A stretch of 50,888 bases of DNA from an uncultured Alphaproteobacteria bacterium (GTDB lineage Bacteria > Pseudomonadota > Alphaproteobacteria > RF32 > CAG-239). Below, piece after piece: positions 26,481-35,174 of the stretch (positions are counted from its first letter, which is position 1; each line of letters opens with the position of its first letter). The translations under genes and the position numbers were made by a program. The stretch lies in contig CASDOS010000055.1 of the NCBI GenBank assembly GCA_949282205.1, positions 1 through 50,888 on the forward strand. The letters run 5' to 3'. Below the pieces are notes generated by a model. The model made no database searches, had not been told where the DNA came from, and worked only from the letters and a program-made list of their open reading frames with translations.

Positions 26481-27416
26481 ATGGCATTATATACAACTGA
26501 TTTACTTATTTTGGGGTCCGGACCTGCCGGTTATACTGCGGGAATTTATGCTGCAAGAGCTGGACTTAAGACTATTATTGTATCCGGAAATCAAGAGGGG
26601 GGACAATTGACAATGACAAATAGTATTGAAAATTTTCCCGGATTTGAGGAAATCAGTGGTTTTGAATTGATGGATAAAATGAAACAACAAGCTCTTAAAT
26701 TGGGTGTCGAATTTGTTAATGATAATATTGTTGAAGTCGATTTTTCTAATCGTCCTTTTGTTTGCAGTTCCGAAAATGGACACTCTTTTAAAGCGCGGGC
26801 GGTGATTGTTGCTACAGGCTCTTCGGCAAAATGGTTAAATCTTTCATCTGAAAAGAAATTTTTGGGGTATGGGGTGTCTGCTTGCGCTACTTGTGACGGC
26901 TTTTTCTATCGTGGTAGAACCGTCGCTGTTATTGGGGGCGGTAATTCTGCAGCGGCGGAAGCGTTGTATCTTGCTTCTTTAGCCGATAAGGTTATTTTAG
27001 TACATAGACGTCGTCAGTTGAGAGCTGATAAAATCTTGCAAGATAGAATATTAAATAATAAAAAAATTGTTGTTGAGTGGGATTGCGTGGTAGATGAAAT
27101 TTTGGGTGAAGATAATCCTTTGAAAGTTACTGGGATTAAATTGCGCAATGTTGAAAATGATAATGTTAAAACAATCGCTTTAGATGGTGTCTTTATTGCG
27201 GTTGGACATCAGCCGAATACTGATATTTTTAGAGGTAACCTTCCTTTAGATAGCAAAGGATATATTATTACTCATGAAAATAGTTCCAAAACTGATGTCG
27301 AGGGGGTTTTTGCGGCTGGTGATGTTAAAGATCCTAAATATAAACAGGCGGTTATTTCTGCCGGAAGTGGAGCTATGGCGGCTATGGATGCTATTGAGTT
27401 TTTGGATGATAATTAA
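26481..27416 (+). CDS. trxB: Thioredoxin reductase
   Basis: A 311-aa FAD/NADPH flavoprotein. The FAD-binding motif GSGPAGYTAGIYAARAGL is at 11-28, the redox-active CATC is in VSACATCDGFF (about 134-140), the NADPH motif is GGGNSAAAEAL, and the C-terminal FAD motif is GVFAAGDVKD. It reduces thioredoxin with NADPH in the cytoplasm. AGGAGG precedes the ATG. Its 3' end overlaps the converging glycosyltransferase-like gene by 4 nt. Confidence 0.96.
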   Translation: MALYTTDLLILGSGPAGYTAGIYAARAGLKTIIVSGNQEGGQLTMTNSIENFPGFEEISGFELMDKMKQQALKLGVEFVNDNIVEVDFSNRPFVCSSENGHSFKARAVIVATGSSAKWLNLSSEKKFLGYGVSACATCDGFFYRGRTVAVIGGGNSAAAEALYLASLADKVILVHRRRQLRADKILQDRILNNKKIVVEWDCVVDEILGEDNPLKVTGIKLRNVENDNVKTIALDGVFIAVGHQPNTDIFRGNLPLDSKGYIITHENSSKTDVEGVFAAGDVKDPKYKQAVISAGSGAMAAMDAIEFLDDN

Positions 27417-28801
27417 TTGTCTTGTTTTATTTTAGCGTCGTAAAGACAATAGCGAGAATTTAATTTATATCGTATATGGAAAGCCAAGTTTGAATTGTAA
27501 TAACTTGGCTCTTCGCATGTGCGATATAAAAGTATATCAGGTGTTTTTGTTATGCTGTGCGCTATGGTGTATCTATTTATCGGTATATAAAAATGGTATA
27601 GGGATTCTTGGAAACCTTTTAAACTCTTAAAGTCTGTGGCTGTTTGATTTAGTAGGGTTATGTTTTTGTTTAGGTATGGCTGTATTATATTGGCGTCAAA
27701 ATGTTCAAACACAATGATTTTTTGTTCTTTTTCTGGGAATAGTGTATTGATTTGAATGGCGCTGTTTTGAAGTAGTTTTAGGTAATCTTTGTCCTTTATT
27801 TTGTATTGATTGGATGGATTGAAAATGAGTGCTGCTGATATCATGGTTAAAGGCAGAAAATTTATAGGACTTTTGCTAATGGTTTTTATGTCACTTAGCC
27901 AATAACTGCAAATTAGGTAAATGTAGAAAAAGTTGTGATGATGTATACTGCCGTGATATAGTTGTTGGAAAGTTATAAAAAGCAAAATTTGAGAGATTGT
28001 CAGGAAAAAAATAGCGGTATGTTTTTTGTTTTTGTAAAAAATATATAACGAGCATAAAATCAGTATTATGTATGTATAGGTATTTAATGGAAACAGTGCA
28101 CTGTTTATGTCTTTTATCAGCGGGTTAAAGGTGGGCGTATATTTGGGAATATTGGTGTCGAAACCGTAGAATTGAATGATAATTAAAGTTGTTTCAAGCA
28201 GACCAGCAATTATTGTTTGTAATGTGGATATGGTTACGTTTTTTTGCTGTATGCTTGCTTTTATATTTTCGCAAAAATACAAAATTCCCAGTAAAAATGC
28301 GCCGAAAAAACAGATGAGATTGGTGTTGGCTGTCAGTAAAATTAAGCTAAGATATAAAATATTTTTTTTATGGCGATGAGGATATAAACTTAAAATTGCA
28401 AATAACAATAATATGCCGAGAGTGTAGCTTCTGGTAAAAGATGTGTATAGCTGTAAAAATGGAGCTGAGAATGTTATAAGGTATTTTAAATATGTTGGGA
28501 ATGGTGCATATTTGTATAATAAATAGAATGCGCTCAATATGAGGGTTAGGTTTAGTAAGTATAGAATATAAGGATATAAGAAATTCGTTTTGGCAATTGG
28601 CATTAATAAATAATACCAAAGGAAAGGATGGCCTTCTGTTTTGCTTATGGTGAAAATTTCTTTCAGGGAAAGATACCGCGCAATATTCCATGCGTGTGCT
28701 TCATCATAATTTGGCGGGCAATCCCAATTCAGTAAAATTGCTGAAATAATTAAGGTTGTAAAACCTATAATATATAAATGATATTTCAGCAAGTTTTTCA
28801 T
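27413..28801 (-). CDS. Polytopic membrane protein, GT-C glycosyltransferase-like
   Basis: A 462-aa protein with about ten transmembrane helices in the first 340 residues and a soluble C-terminal domain. After the first helix it carries PPNYDEAHAWNIARYL, an acidic motif in the first periplasmic loop, as in GT-C (PMT/ArnT-like) enzymes that use lipid-linked sugars. GHPFLWYYLL further on is also typical. I infer an envelope glycosyltransferase; the substrate is unknown. It follows ychF with a 3-nt gap. The composition is more AT-rich than ychF. Confidence 0.65.
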   Translation of the reverse strand: MKNLLKYHLYIIGFTTLIISAILLNWDCPPNYDEAHAWNIARYLSLKEIFTISKTEGHPFLWYYLLMPIAKTNFLYPYILYLLNLTLILSAFYLLYKYAPFPTYLKYLITFSAPFLQLYTSFTRSYTLGILLLFAILSLYPHRHKKNILYLSLILLTANTNLICFFGAFLLGILYFCENIKASIQQKNVTISTLQTIIAGLLETTLIIIQFYGFDTNIPKYTPTFNPLIKDINSALFPLNTYTYIILILCSLYIFYKNKKHTAIFFLTISQILLFITFQQLYHGSIHHHNFFYIYLICSYWLSDIKTISKSPINFLPLTMISAALIFNPSNQYKIKDKDYLKLLQNSAIQINTLFPEKEQKIIVFEHFDANIIQPYLNKNITLLNQTATDFKSLKGFQESLYHFYIPINRYTIAHSITKTPDILLYRTCEEPSYYNSNLAFHIRYKLNSRYCLYDAKIKQDN

Positions 28802-28804
28802 TAT

Positions 28805-29917
28805 CTATACATTAAATAAAAAGTTTAATAAATCACCGTCTTGAACAATGTAATCTTTTCCTTCCGAACGCATTTTGCCTGCTTCTTTGCAACCTTGTTC
28901 GCCACCAAACTTGATATAATCGTTGTAGGCGATTGTTTCGGCACGGATAAATCCTCTTTCAAAATCTGAGTGTATGATTCCGGCACATTGCGGGGCTTTT
29001 GAGCCTTTTAAAAATGTCCAAGCATGTACCTCTTTGGGACCGGCGGTAAAATATGTTTCAAGACCGAGTAACTCGTAACCGGCTTTGATTATTTTGGTTA
29101 ATCCAGTTTCTTCCAATCCTAGAGCAGAAAGAAATTCTTGTTTTTCTTCTTCGCTATCTAATTGCGCAACTTCTGATTCAATAGCGGCTGAAATTATAAC
29201 GGCTTTGGCGTGTTCCTTTTCGGCTTTTTCGAATACTTTTTTTGAAAACTCGTTTCCTGTGGCAGCACTATCTTCGTCTACATTGCATACATATAGAACT
29301 GGTTTTGAAGTTAGTAATTGCATCATTTGATATTGTTTCCACGCATCTTTATCTGTGGGGGACGGGGCGGCGGTGCGTGCCGGCTTTCCTTCGCGTAATG
29401 CATTAATTATTGGTTCCATTACTCTTGCTCTGACAGCTGCTTCTTTATCACCTCCGGTTTGGGCTTTCTTTTTGGTTTGTTCAAAACGTTTTTCTAATGA
29501 TTCTAAATCAGCTATCATTAGTTCTGTTTCCACAATTTCTGCGTCTCGAATAGGGTCTACGGTGCCTTCAACATGGGTTATGTTGCTATCTTCAAAACAA
29601 CGTAATACATGTATAATTGCATCTGTTTCACGAATATTGGCTAAAAATTGGTTGCCTAAGCCTTCGCCTTTTGAAGCCCCTTTTACTAAACCCGCAATAT
29701 CTACAAATTCCAGTTGTGTCGGAACAATGTTTTTAGGATGGACGATGTTGGCAAGTTCTTGCAATCGTTTATCCGGTACGGCGACTCGTCCGGTATTCGG
29801 TTCAATCGTACAAAACGGAAAATTTGCAGCTTGTGCTGCTATTGTTTGTGTTAGTGCGTTAAAAAGAGTGGATTTGCCTACGTTTGGAAGACCGACTATG
29901 CCACAATTAAACCCCAT
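28805..29917 (-). CDS. ychF: Ribosome-associated GTPase/ATPase YchF (Obg-like)
   Basis: A 370-aa P-loop protein starting MGFNCGIVGLPNVGKSTLFNALT (G1), with FPFCTIEPNTG (G2), DIAGLVKGASKGEGLGN (G3) and a coiled-coil insertion. It ends with the TGS domain (VHAWTFLKGSKAPQCAGIIH, then DYIVQDGDLLNFLFNV). YchF binds ribosomes and hydrolyses ATP. Slightly longer than the usual 363 residues. Often near pth, as here. Confidence 0.95.
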   Translation of the reverse strand: MGFNCGIVGLPNVGKSTLFNALTQTIAAQAANFPFCTIEPNTGRVAVPDKRLQELANIVHPKNIVPTQLEFVDIAGLVKGASKGEGLGNQFLANIRETDAIIHVLRCFEDSNITHVEGTVDPIRDAEIVETELMIADLESLEKRFEQTKKKAQTGGDKEAAVRARVMEPIINALREGKPARTAAPSPTDKDAWKQYQMMQLLTSKPVLYVCNVDEDSAATGNEFSKKVFEKAEKEHAKAVIISAAIESEVAQLDSEEEKQEFLSALGLEETGLTKIIKAGYELLGLETYFTAGPKEVHAWTFLKGSKAPQCAGIIHSDFERGFIRAETIAYNDYIKFGGEQGCKEAGKMRSEGKDYIVQDGDLLNFLFNV

Positions 29918-30020
29918 TGTATTGCTCCTATGTTATTGTATTTTCTTTTATGCGGTTATACTAAAGAAGTAATCGTTTTGCAATAAAAAAATAGAGATTC
30001 ATTTTCAAGGGTATTGAGGA

Positions 30021-30593
30021 TTATTTACTATTGTGCATACCGATGAGGTTAGAATAATGAGCTATTCCTTTGTTTATAAGTTCTCCAATGCTTTTGGATA
30101 TAAAATTTATTCGCTCTTGTAAAATTTCCATTTCGGTTTTTGAGAAACGGGATAATACAAAATTGACAGTGTCTGTATGGTGCTCTTGGGGAGAGCCTAC
30201 GCCAATGCGGATGCGATTGTAGTTCGGTCCGATTTGCAAATCTATGTTCTTTAATCCATTATGTCCACCGGCAGAACCGCCTATCTTGGCTTTCAATTTG
30301 CCGAGGGCTAAATCTTTATCGTCATGAATAACTATTATGTTTTTCGGTTCTATTTTATAAAAATTAGCTACTTTGACGACAGAATTTCCTGATAAATTCA
30401 TAAAGGTTTGAGGTTTTAGTAATAATACTTTTTGTCCGTCAATATTTCCTTCTGAGAGTAATCCTTCAAATTTTGTCTTGAAAGGGGAAAAATTATGGCG
30501 GCTGTGTATTTCATCAGCCGCCATAAATCCAATGTTGTGGCGGGTTTTTGCATATTCTTCACCAGGATTGCCTAAACCTACCAATAAAAACAT
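30021..30593 (-). CDS. pth: Peptidyl-tRNA hydrolase
   Basis: A 190-aa protein with VGLGNPGEEYAKTRHNIGF (catalytic His in RHNIG, about residue 20), KPQTFMNLSG and VIHDDKDLALGKLK, then GGSAGGHNGLKNI. It releases tRNA from prematurely dropped peptidyl-tRNA. It follows rplY in the common rplY-pth operon. Confidence 0.96.
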   Translation of the reverse strand: MFLLVGLGNPGEEYAKTRHNIGFMAADEIHSRHNFSPFKTKFEGLLSEGNIDGQKVLLLKPQTFMNLSGNSVVKVANFYKIEPKNIIVIHDDKDLALGKLKAKIGGSAGGHNGLKNIDLQIGPNYNRIRIGVGSPQEHHTDTVNFVLSRFSKTEMEILQERINFISKSIGELINKGIAHYSNLIGMHNSK

Positions 30594-30611
30594 CTTCTTG
30601 CCCTATAATCC

Positions 30612-30902
30612 TTAGTTACGCATAAAGTCAACGTGAATAGGCATATCCGATACAGGGTCAAATTGTACATCTTTACAGATTACTTTTTCAGATTTGCCAT
30701 TTAAAGAAATGGTAATTACTGATTTATAGAAATCACGAAGATCAAGAGCCTTTTCTAGTTCAACAGGATGTAAACTGATGTTTACAGCGTTTTTCTTTCC
30801 GCCATATATAACTGCAGGAACACGGCCTTCTCTACGACATGCACGAGCTGCCCCCTTACCTGCTTTTTCACGCAAATTTGCATTAAATGTAATTTCTGAC
30901 AT
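30612..30902 (-). CDS. rplY: 50S ribosomal protein L25 (short, single-domain form)
   Basis: The start is set at ATG 30902, which has AAGGA 8 nt upstream, giving 96 aa (MSEITFNANLREKAGKGAAR...). The 5S rRNA-binding domain is complete and ends SDMPIHVDFMRN. Most alphaproteobacterial L25 proteins are the long CTC form of about 200 aa; this one lacks that C-terminal domain and resembles the enterobacterial length. It precedes pth. Confidence 0.9.
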   Translation of the reverse strand: MSEITFNANLREKAGKGAARACRREGRVPAVIYGGKKNAVNISLHPVELEKALDLRDFYKSVITISLNGKSEKVICKDVQFDPVSDMPIHVDFMRN

Positions 30903-31005
30903 GTTTTTAATCCTTCTAAAATTAAAATATACCATCCGACCTCCAGGGGTGTCGTTTGGTGGGAATCTTATATATCGGATTGTTTTTTAAATCAAGTTTT
31001 TTTTA

Positions 31006-31040
31006 TAAAAAAAAGAGGAGATTTTGCCTCCTCTTTTTCT
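31006..31040. terminator. Terminator downstream of pssA
   Basis: AAAAGAGGAG/CTCCTCTTTT perfect stem with a 7-nt loop and A and T runs on both sides. It ends pssA on the minus strand. Confidence 0.85.
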
Positions 31041-31055
31041 TGTGTTGTGAAATGA

Positions 31056-31859
31056 TTATTGCGCTATTTCCGTTTGGTTTTTTTGATACTCATTCTTGTC
31101 TTTGATGAATTTTAAAATTCCTATCGGTATAGATAATGTATATAACGCTGTCAAAATTCCTAACGTTAGCCATGTTTGGGTGAATAAAAAGTTGGCTAAT
31201 AAGGCTACAATGATTAATAAGGGTACTATCATGGAGGCTTTTATTTTGCTCTTTTTTAATGAAATGGTTGGGATTCGACTCGTTTCTAAGTATGAAACAA
31301 AGCACATCCATAGTCCGCAAAAAAGATGAGTTCTTAAAATGTTTTCTGCTTCAATAAAATCGAAACTTATCAGAATTGGCATCATTACCATTGCTGCGGC
31401 TGCCGGAGCGGGTACTCCCGTAAAATAATGTGACCAATATGGGGGAATTGTTTTATCTTCCAGCATGGTGTTGAAACGTGCGAGGCGCATAGCCATTCCC
31501 ATTGCGAATAGTAGGCAGAAAAACCAACCAATTTTGGGTAAATCAAATAAGCACCATTGGAACATTAAAATCGCCGGTGCAACTCCGAAACTGACAAAGT
31601 CACTTAAAGAATCCAGTTCGGCGCCAAATTTGGATGATGCTTTTAACATTCTGGCCAGTCTGCCATCTAAGCCATCAAATAATGCGGCTAAAAATATAAA
31701 TAAAACTGCTTTGCTCCATTCTTCCTGTACGGAATAGCGAATTGATGTTATGCCAGAACATAGGGCTAGCATTGTGACTATGTTTGGAACTAATTTACGG
31801 AAGGGTACTTCCGAAAATTTGTTCTTTGTGAATTTTATTTTCTTGTTTAAGGGTTTCAT
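31056..31859 (-). CDS. pssA: CDP-diacylglycerol--serine O-phosphatidyltransferase
   Basis: The start at ATG 31859 has GAAAGG 7 nt upstream; the product is about 267 aa with 7-8 membrane segments. The CDP-alcohol phosphotransferase motif is clear: FDGLDGRLARMLKASSKFG followed by ELDSLSDFVSFG (pattern DGx2ARx8Gx3Dx3D). It makes phosphatidylserine, the precursor of phosphatidylethanolamine, in the inner membrane. No psd gene is adjacent in this window. A hairpin terminator lies at its 3' side. Confidence 0.93.
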   Translation of the reverse strand: MKPLNKKIKFTKNKFSEVPFRKLVPNIVTMLALCSGITSIRYSVQEEWSKAVLFIFLAALFDGLDGRLARMLKASSKFGAELDSLSDFVSFGVAPAILMFQWCLFDLPKIGWFFCLLFAMGMAMRLARFNTMLEDKTIPPYWSHYFTGVPAPAAAAMVMMPILISFDFIEAENILRTHLFCGLWMCFVSYLETSRIPTISLKKSKIKASMIVPLLIIVALLANFLFTQTWLTLGILTALYTLSIPIGILKFIKDKNEYQKNQTEIAQ

Positions 31860-32040
31860 AAATTTACCTTTCTTCAAATATTTATGCCGAAACGCTGTTT
31901 CTGCCGCATAAATGAAATATTTACTCGAAATATGCGTTGCATATTAAAAACAGAGAAAATTTTAACCGGAAATAAAAAAAATACAAGTTTTATGTTGCAT
32001 TTATATTTTTTTGTTTGTATAAGATATTTCCAGATGATTT

Positions 32041-32127
32041 GCGCTTGTGGCGGAACAGGTAGACGCTGCAGACTTAAAATCTGTTGGGAGCAATCCCGTG
32101 CCGGTTCGATTCCGGCCTAGCGCACCA
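32041..32127 (+). tRNA. tRNA-Leu (anticodon UAA)
   Basis: An 87-nt class II tRNA. The anticodon loop is CTTAAAA with anticodon TAA, and the long variable arm pairs GGGA/TCCC. The T arm is GCCGG-TTCGATT-CCGGC, and CCA is encoded. The acceptor stem GCGCTTG/CTAGCGC has a U6-U67 mismatch. Its 3' part is duplicated at 43939-43960, because the gene is the integration site of the island that follows. Confidence 0.96.
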
Positions 32128-32131
32128 TTTA
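32110..32131 (+). other. attL (tRNA 3' end, direct repeat)
   Basis: The core TTCCGGCCTAGCGCACCA plus TTTA, 22 bases, is identical to 43939-43960. It covers the T-arm 3' strand, the acceptor and CCA of tRNA-Leu, as is usual for tyrosine-recombinase islands. Confidence 0.9.
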
Positions 32132-32158
32132 TTTTGCTTGTAAATCAAGCACTTAGAT

Positions 32159-32199
32159 TAAGAGCCTTGGCTGAAAAGTTAGGCTCTTTAATTTTTTTA
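32159..32199 (+). terminator. Island-encoded terminator after the tRNA
   Basis: The stem AAGAGCCT/AGGCTCTT is followed by a T-rich tract. It lies just inside attL, so the island restores termination for the interrupted tRNA transcript. Confidence 0.75.
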
Positions 32200-32260
32200 A
32201 ATCCTTCAAAAACAAGTACTTACATTTTTGCTTTACAAAAAACAACTATGGGAGAGCAAA

Positions 32261-33775
32261 ATGTCTGAAAATTGTATGGCAAACTGTATGGCAACTAAAA
32301 TCTATTTACAGTTGCGAAACAAAACTTTCTATTATAGAGTGGAGTTACCAAGAGTTAATAACAAGAGAAGATACAAAATCATCTCTCTTCATACGCAAAA
32401 TTACTTTGAAGCTCAGGAAAAAATTAAACAGATGATGGCTGAAGAAGAAAAATTAAGACGGTTACGCCAGTTATTTAATAATTTGATATTTGAAAGTGAC
32501 GATACGGGCGGTATTTTCACTCTTGTTACCAATTTTTCAAGCAAAAGACTATCCAAACGCAATAAGGTTAAAGATGTTGCCGAGTTATACTCTTTATATT
32601 GCGGTATGTCTGAAGAGATAAAAAAGCTTAGTGAAGAAAACAAAGCTCTTATGAATCATATTAAAAATCTTGAAAAGGAAATTAAAGAATATATCGGACC
32701 GGTAAATGTTGCTATTGCTGAAATTTGTAAGCCAAAGCAATCTGTTTCAGACCCACAAACACCAGGTTATACAATCGGGCAAGTTTTGGAATCCATGTTA
32801 TCACAAAGACAAGCAAGCAATTCTGCAACCTATCAAAAAAGAAAACGTCAAACAATTGTCAAACTACTTAATGAAGCCGGACTTTCTCTAGAAAGCGATT
32901 ATGCAGACTTTCATAATGTGGAGATGATAGAAAAAATTTCCAAAACCATCATCAATGATACCTCAACCAAGAATGATGTTAAAAAAATGAAGGTTCGCTA
33001 TCTTAAAGAATTGGCAACACGCGGCAATATTATTAATTCTGATTTGTATAAAAATAACATTATTGAGCTCTTTCCGGAAATTGAAAAAACAAAAAGAGCT
33101 GATAAGAATCCGCATTTACCATATCGAAAAGAGCAATTGCTTGAGATGTTTAATCCAAAATATGACTATTTTCAAAAGAATCCGGATGCATTTTGGGCTT
33201 GTATGATTGCTTTGTTTACCGGGGCGAGAATAAACGCAGCGATTACATTACAATATAAGGATATTCTTATAAAAGATGGTATTCCTTGTATTCAGTTTTG
33301 TTCAGACCATAAAATCAAGCAACTTAAAAATGATGCGTCAGAACGGTTGGTACCCATCCATGAACAATTGTTAAATTTAGGCTTTGTTGATTATATAAAT
33401 AGGCAAAAAGCAAGATTAAAAGCCAAAGATACGGATTTTATTATTAAGAAATGTCAAACCAAGAGCGGAGAATACAATAATAAATTCTTTACGCGTGAGT
33501 TATCTCCGTTTTTTATGGAAATTAAAGTTAAAACTGGTAACAACGATGGCTTTGATTTTCACTCTTTTAGAAAAAATCTTAGTATCGCTTTGCAAGATAG
33601 CGGCGTTGGTGCGACTTATATTAACGATATCATTGGTTGGGAAGGCAAAACAACCATGGAACAATCTTATTCCAACCATACGCTTGCACAAATTAAAAAT
33701 GAAATGCAAAAATTTAGCTATGATTTTCTTAAACCATCTTTTGCAAAATGGAAAACCATCATGGCAAAGAAGTAA
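32261..33775 (+). CDS. int: Tyrosine recombinase (island integrase)
   Basis: ATG 32261 is preferred (GGGAG 7 nt upstream), giving 504 aa. The catalytic residues are in order: Arg323 in FTGARINAAITLQ, a Lys in the KIKQLKNDASERL hairpin, His434 and Arg437 in FDFHSFRKN, Trp460 in IGWEGKTTMEQ, and Tyr470 in QSYSNH. The N-terminal half has an arm-binding region and a coiled coil (about 125-160), then a core-binding domain (about 175-270). It integrates and excises the island at tRNA-Leu. The first 11 codons overlap two TGTATGGCA repeats that recur at the other end of the island. Confidence 0.92.
   Translation: MSENCMANCMATKIYLQLRNKTFYYRVELPRVNNKRRYKIISLHTQNYFEAQEKIKQMMAEEEKLRRLRQLFNNLIFESDDTGGIFTLVTNFSSKRLSKRNKVKDVAELYSLYCGMSEEIKKLSEENKALMNHIKNLEKEIKEYIGPVNVAIAEICKPKQSVSDPQTPGYTIGQVLESMLSQRQASNSATYQKRKRQTIVKLLNEAGLSLESDYADFHNVEMIEKISKTIINDTSTKNDVKKMKVRYLKELATRGNIINSDLYKNNIIELFPEIEKTKRADKNPHLPYRKEQLLEMFNPKYDYFQKNPDAFWACMIALFTGARINAAITLQYKDILIKDGIPCIQFCSDHKIKQLKNDASERLVPIHEQLLNLGFVDYINRQKARLKAKDTDFIIKKCQTKSGEYNNKFFTRELSPFFMEIKVKTGNNDGFDFHSFRKNLSIALQDSGVGATYINDIIGWEGKTTMEQSYSNHTLAQIKNEMQKFSYDFLKPSFAKWKTIMAKK
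32267..32293 (+). repeat. Paired TGTATGGCA repeats near attL (possible integrase arm sites)
   Basis: GAAAATTGTATGGCA (32267-32281) and AAACTGTATGGCA (32281-32293) are 12 nt apart. Paired copies with A for the variable base and the same 12-nt pitch occur at 43841-43867 near attR, and one single copy at 33845-33859. Confidence 0.6.
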
Positions 33776-33844
33776 AGTTACGCACAAGCCAAATTTTTAG
33801 CACTCCGATTTGATGAATAACACGACAATATAACTTCGGAGTTC

Positions 33845-33859
33845 GAAAACTGTATAGCA
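33845..33859 (+). repeat. Single TGTATAGCA repeat downstream of int
   Basis: GAAAACTGTATAGCA matches the paired copies found near both island ends. Confidence 0.5.
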
Positions 33860-34214
33860 CAGACAAGTAGAGAGGTATGGATTTAACCGTCTTTGTCTCT
33901 TTATCTTAATATCGGACTGGCATAAGCATAACGGGATAGCTCCACCGCCACAAAGGGTGCCCGACATCTACACCCTCCATGGATACCATACTGCCACACC
34001 ATGCCGTATCATATAGGATAAGATTATTTTTTGTTAAGCGAATTTTAGTCAAGGCCTTTACGTGAGAGAGAGCTTCTTTGATTTTTATTTTTCAATAGAC
34101 TTCTGCAAATTTTTACAAAAGTTGACTAACTGACATTAATGACACTTAGTTGATTTTAACCTTTGACATTCAGATGTTAAAAGTTCGTGACGTTAACGAC
34201 AATAACTTTTTTGC

Positions 34215-34243
34215 AACCTCATTCCAAACGGGAATTAGGTTAA
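34215..34243 (+). promoter_or_regulatory. Dyad AACCTCATT-N9-AATTAGGTT, copy 1
   Basis: Half-sites 34215-34223 and 34233-34241 form an inverted repeat (one mismatch). A second copy with the same half-sites and the same 9-nt spacing is at 35582-35608. The two flank the 263-aa gene, so this is probably an operator. Confidence 0.5.
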
Positions 34244-34382
34244 CATATTATTTTTATGTAATTTTTATTTATTATGTCATGAAAAAATTAATATTAAAGC
34301 AAATAAATATACTATTTGGAAATTTTTTTCATCAAATCCGTACTGATAAACAATTCTATTAATAAAAAGAAAGGAATTGTTT

Positions 34383-35174
34383 ATGCGAAAAAAACAGAAA
34401 ATAAAGAAGAAAAAGAAGAGTCAACGTGCTTACAAAGACTTTATTACCATAGTAAAATGGCACAAATATCATTTTGACGTCATATCTCATATAAGTAATA
34501 TATATGAAAACGAGTATAAAAAAGAAGTTACAATTTATAGATTGCCAATATGGAGAGATATCACTTTGGTACAGAAACTGGCATACTTCTTTTATTTTAT
34601 GGCAGAAACTAAATCTTTTAAGAATATTAAACCATTTACACTAAATTTAAGTAAATCATTCCGTGATAGATATAAAAAATTAACATATAAAGGACTAAAA
34701 GCCGTTATTATAAAGAAAATATACGGTAATCTAGACTATGTATTACAATCATCAAATAAACCTATGATGTCATTTATCCTTGAGAACAAAACGAAAGATA
34801 AAAGAAAAAATATAAATGATAAAGAGACACATATACATGGGATAAGAGAGGTATTTGAAGAAAAAATAGATTGTAAAGTCAGACTAGCTTTAAAAACATC
34901 TGTATGTAATGGTAAAAAAGAGTATAATGAGCCTGAATATCATAATATGCTTCAAACCAATAAAAAATACAATGATGATAAATACGGTGTTTGTGGGTGG
35001 ATGTGGTATATAAATAAAGGTGTCTGTTCCAATAACGGACTTTACATATCCCAATCTCTTTTAGAAAAAATACGTAATGACTATGAACAACTTTACCAAG
35101 AATATAAAGAAAACATCCAAATATTAAAAGAAAAAGGTATCAAGATAAAATACAAAAAACCGGAAACATCATGA
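34383..35174 (+). CDS. Unknown basic protein of the island
   Basis: ATG 34383 has AAGGAA 6 nt upstream, giving 263 aa. It begins with a strongly basic stretch (RKKQKIKKKKKSQR), consistent with nucleic-acid binding. The rest is rich in Lys, Tyr and Asn, with a helical C-terminus (LLEKIRNDYEQLYQEYKENI). A THIHGI segment (about residue 160) has a His-hydrophobic-His arrangement, but I see no other replication-initiator motif. No family recognised. It lies between two copies of a dyad operator and is isolated by 600-bp gaps on both sides. Composition is very AT-rich, as expected for transferred DNA. Confidence 0.55.
   Translation: MRKKQKIKKKKKSQRAYKDFITIVKWHKYHFDVISHISNIYENEYKKEVTIYRLPIWRDITLVQKLAYFFYFMAETKSFKNIKPFTLNLSKSFRDRYKKLTYKGLKAVIIKKIYGNLDYVLQSSNKPMMSFILENKTKDKRKNINDKETHIHGIREVFEEKIDCKVRLALKTSVCNGKKEYNEPEYHNMLQTNKKYNDDKYGVCGWMWYINKGVCSNNGLYISQSLLEKIRNDYEQLYQEYKENIQILKEKGIKIKYKKPETS

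Larger units (their letters stand above)
33776..34382. other. 607-bp non-coding stretch after int
   Basis: No convincing gene. It contains a TGTATAGCA repeat (33845-33859) and a conspicuously GC-richer patch (about 33916-34010) within AT-rich sequence. There is also a dyad AACCTCATT-N9-AATTAGGTT (34215-34241) and a weak 27-codon frame at 34279-34362. It presumably holds the promoter of the 263-aa gene and perhaps recombination sites. Confidence 0.5.

Noticed and set aside
33916..34020. Gene on the minus strand in the GC-rich patch
   Set aside because: Frames open for 30-odd codons but there is no ribosome site, no consistent start and no recognisable protein.
34279..34362. 27-codon small gene before the 263-aa gene
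   Set aside because: No clear ribosome site and low-complexity AT-driven sequence; noted only within the intergenic description.
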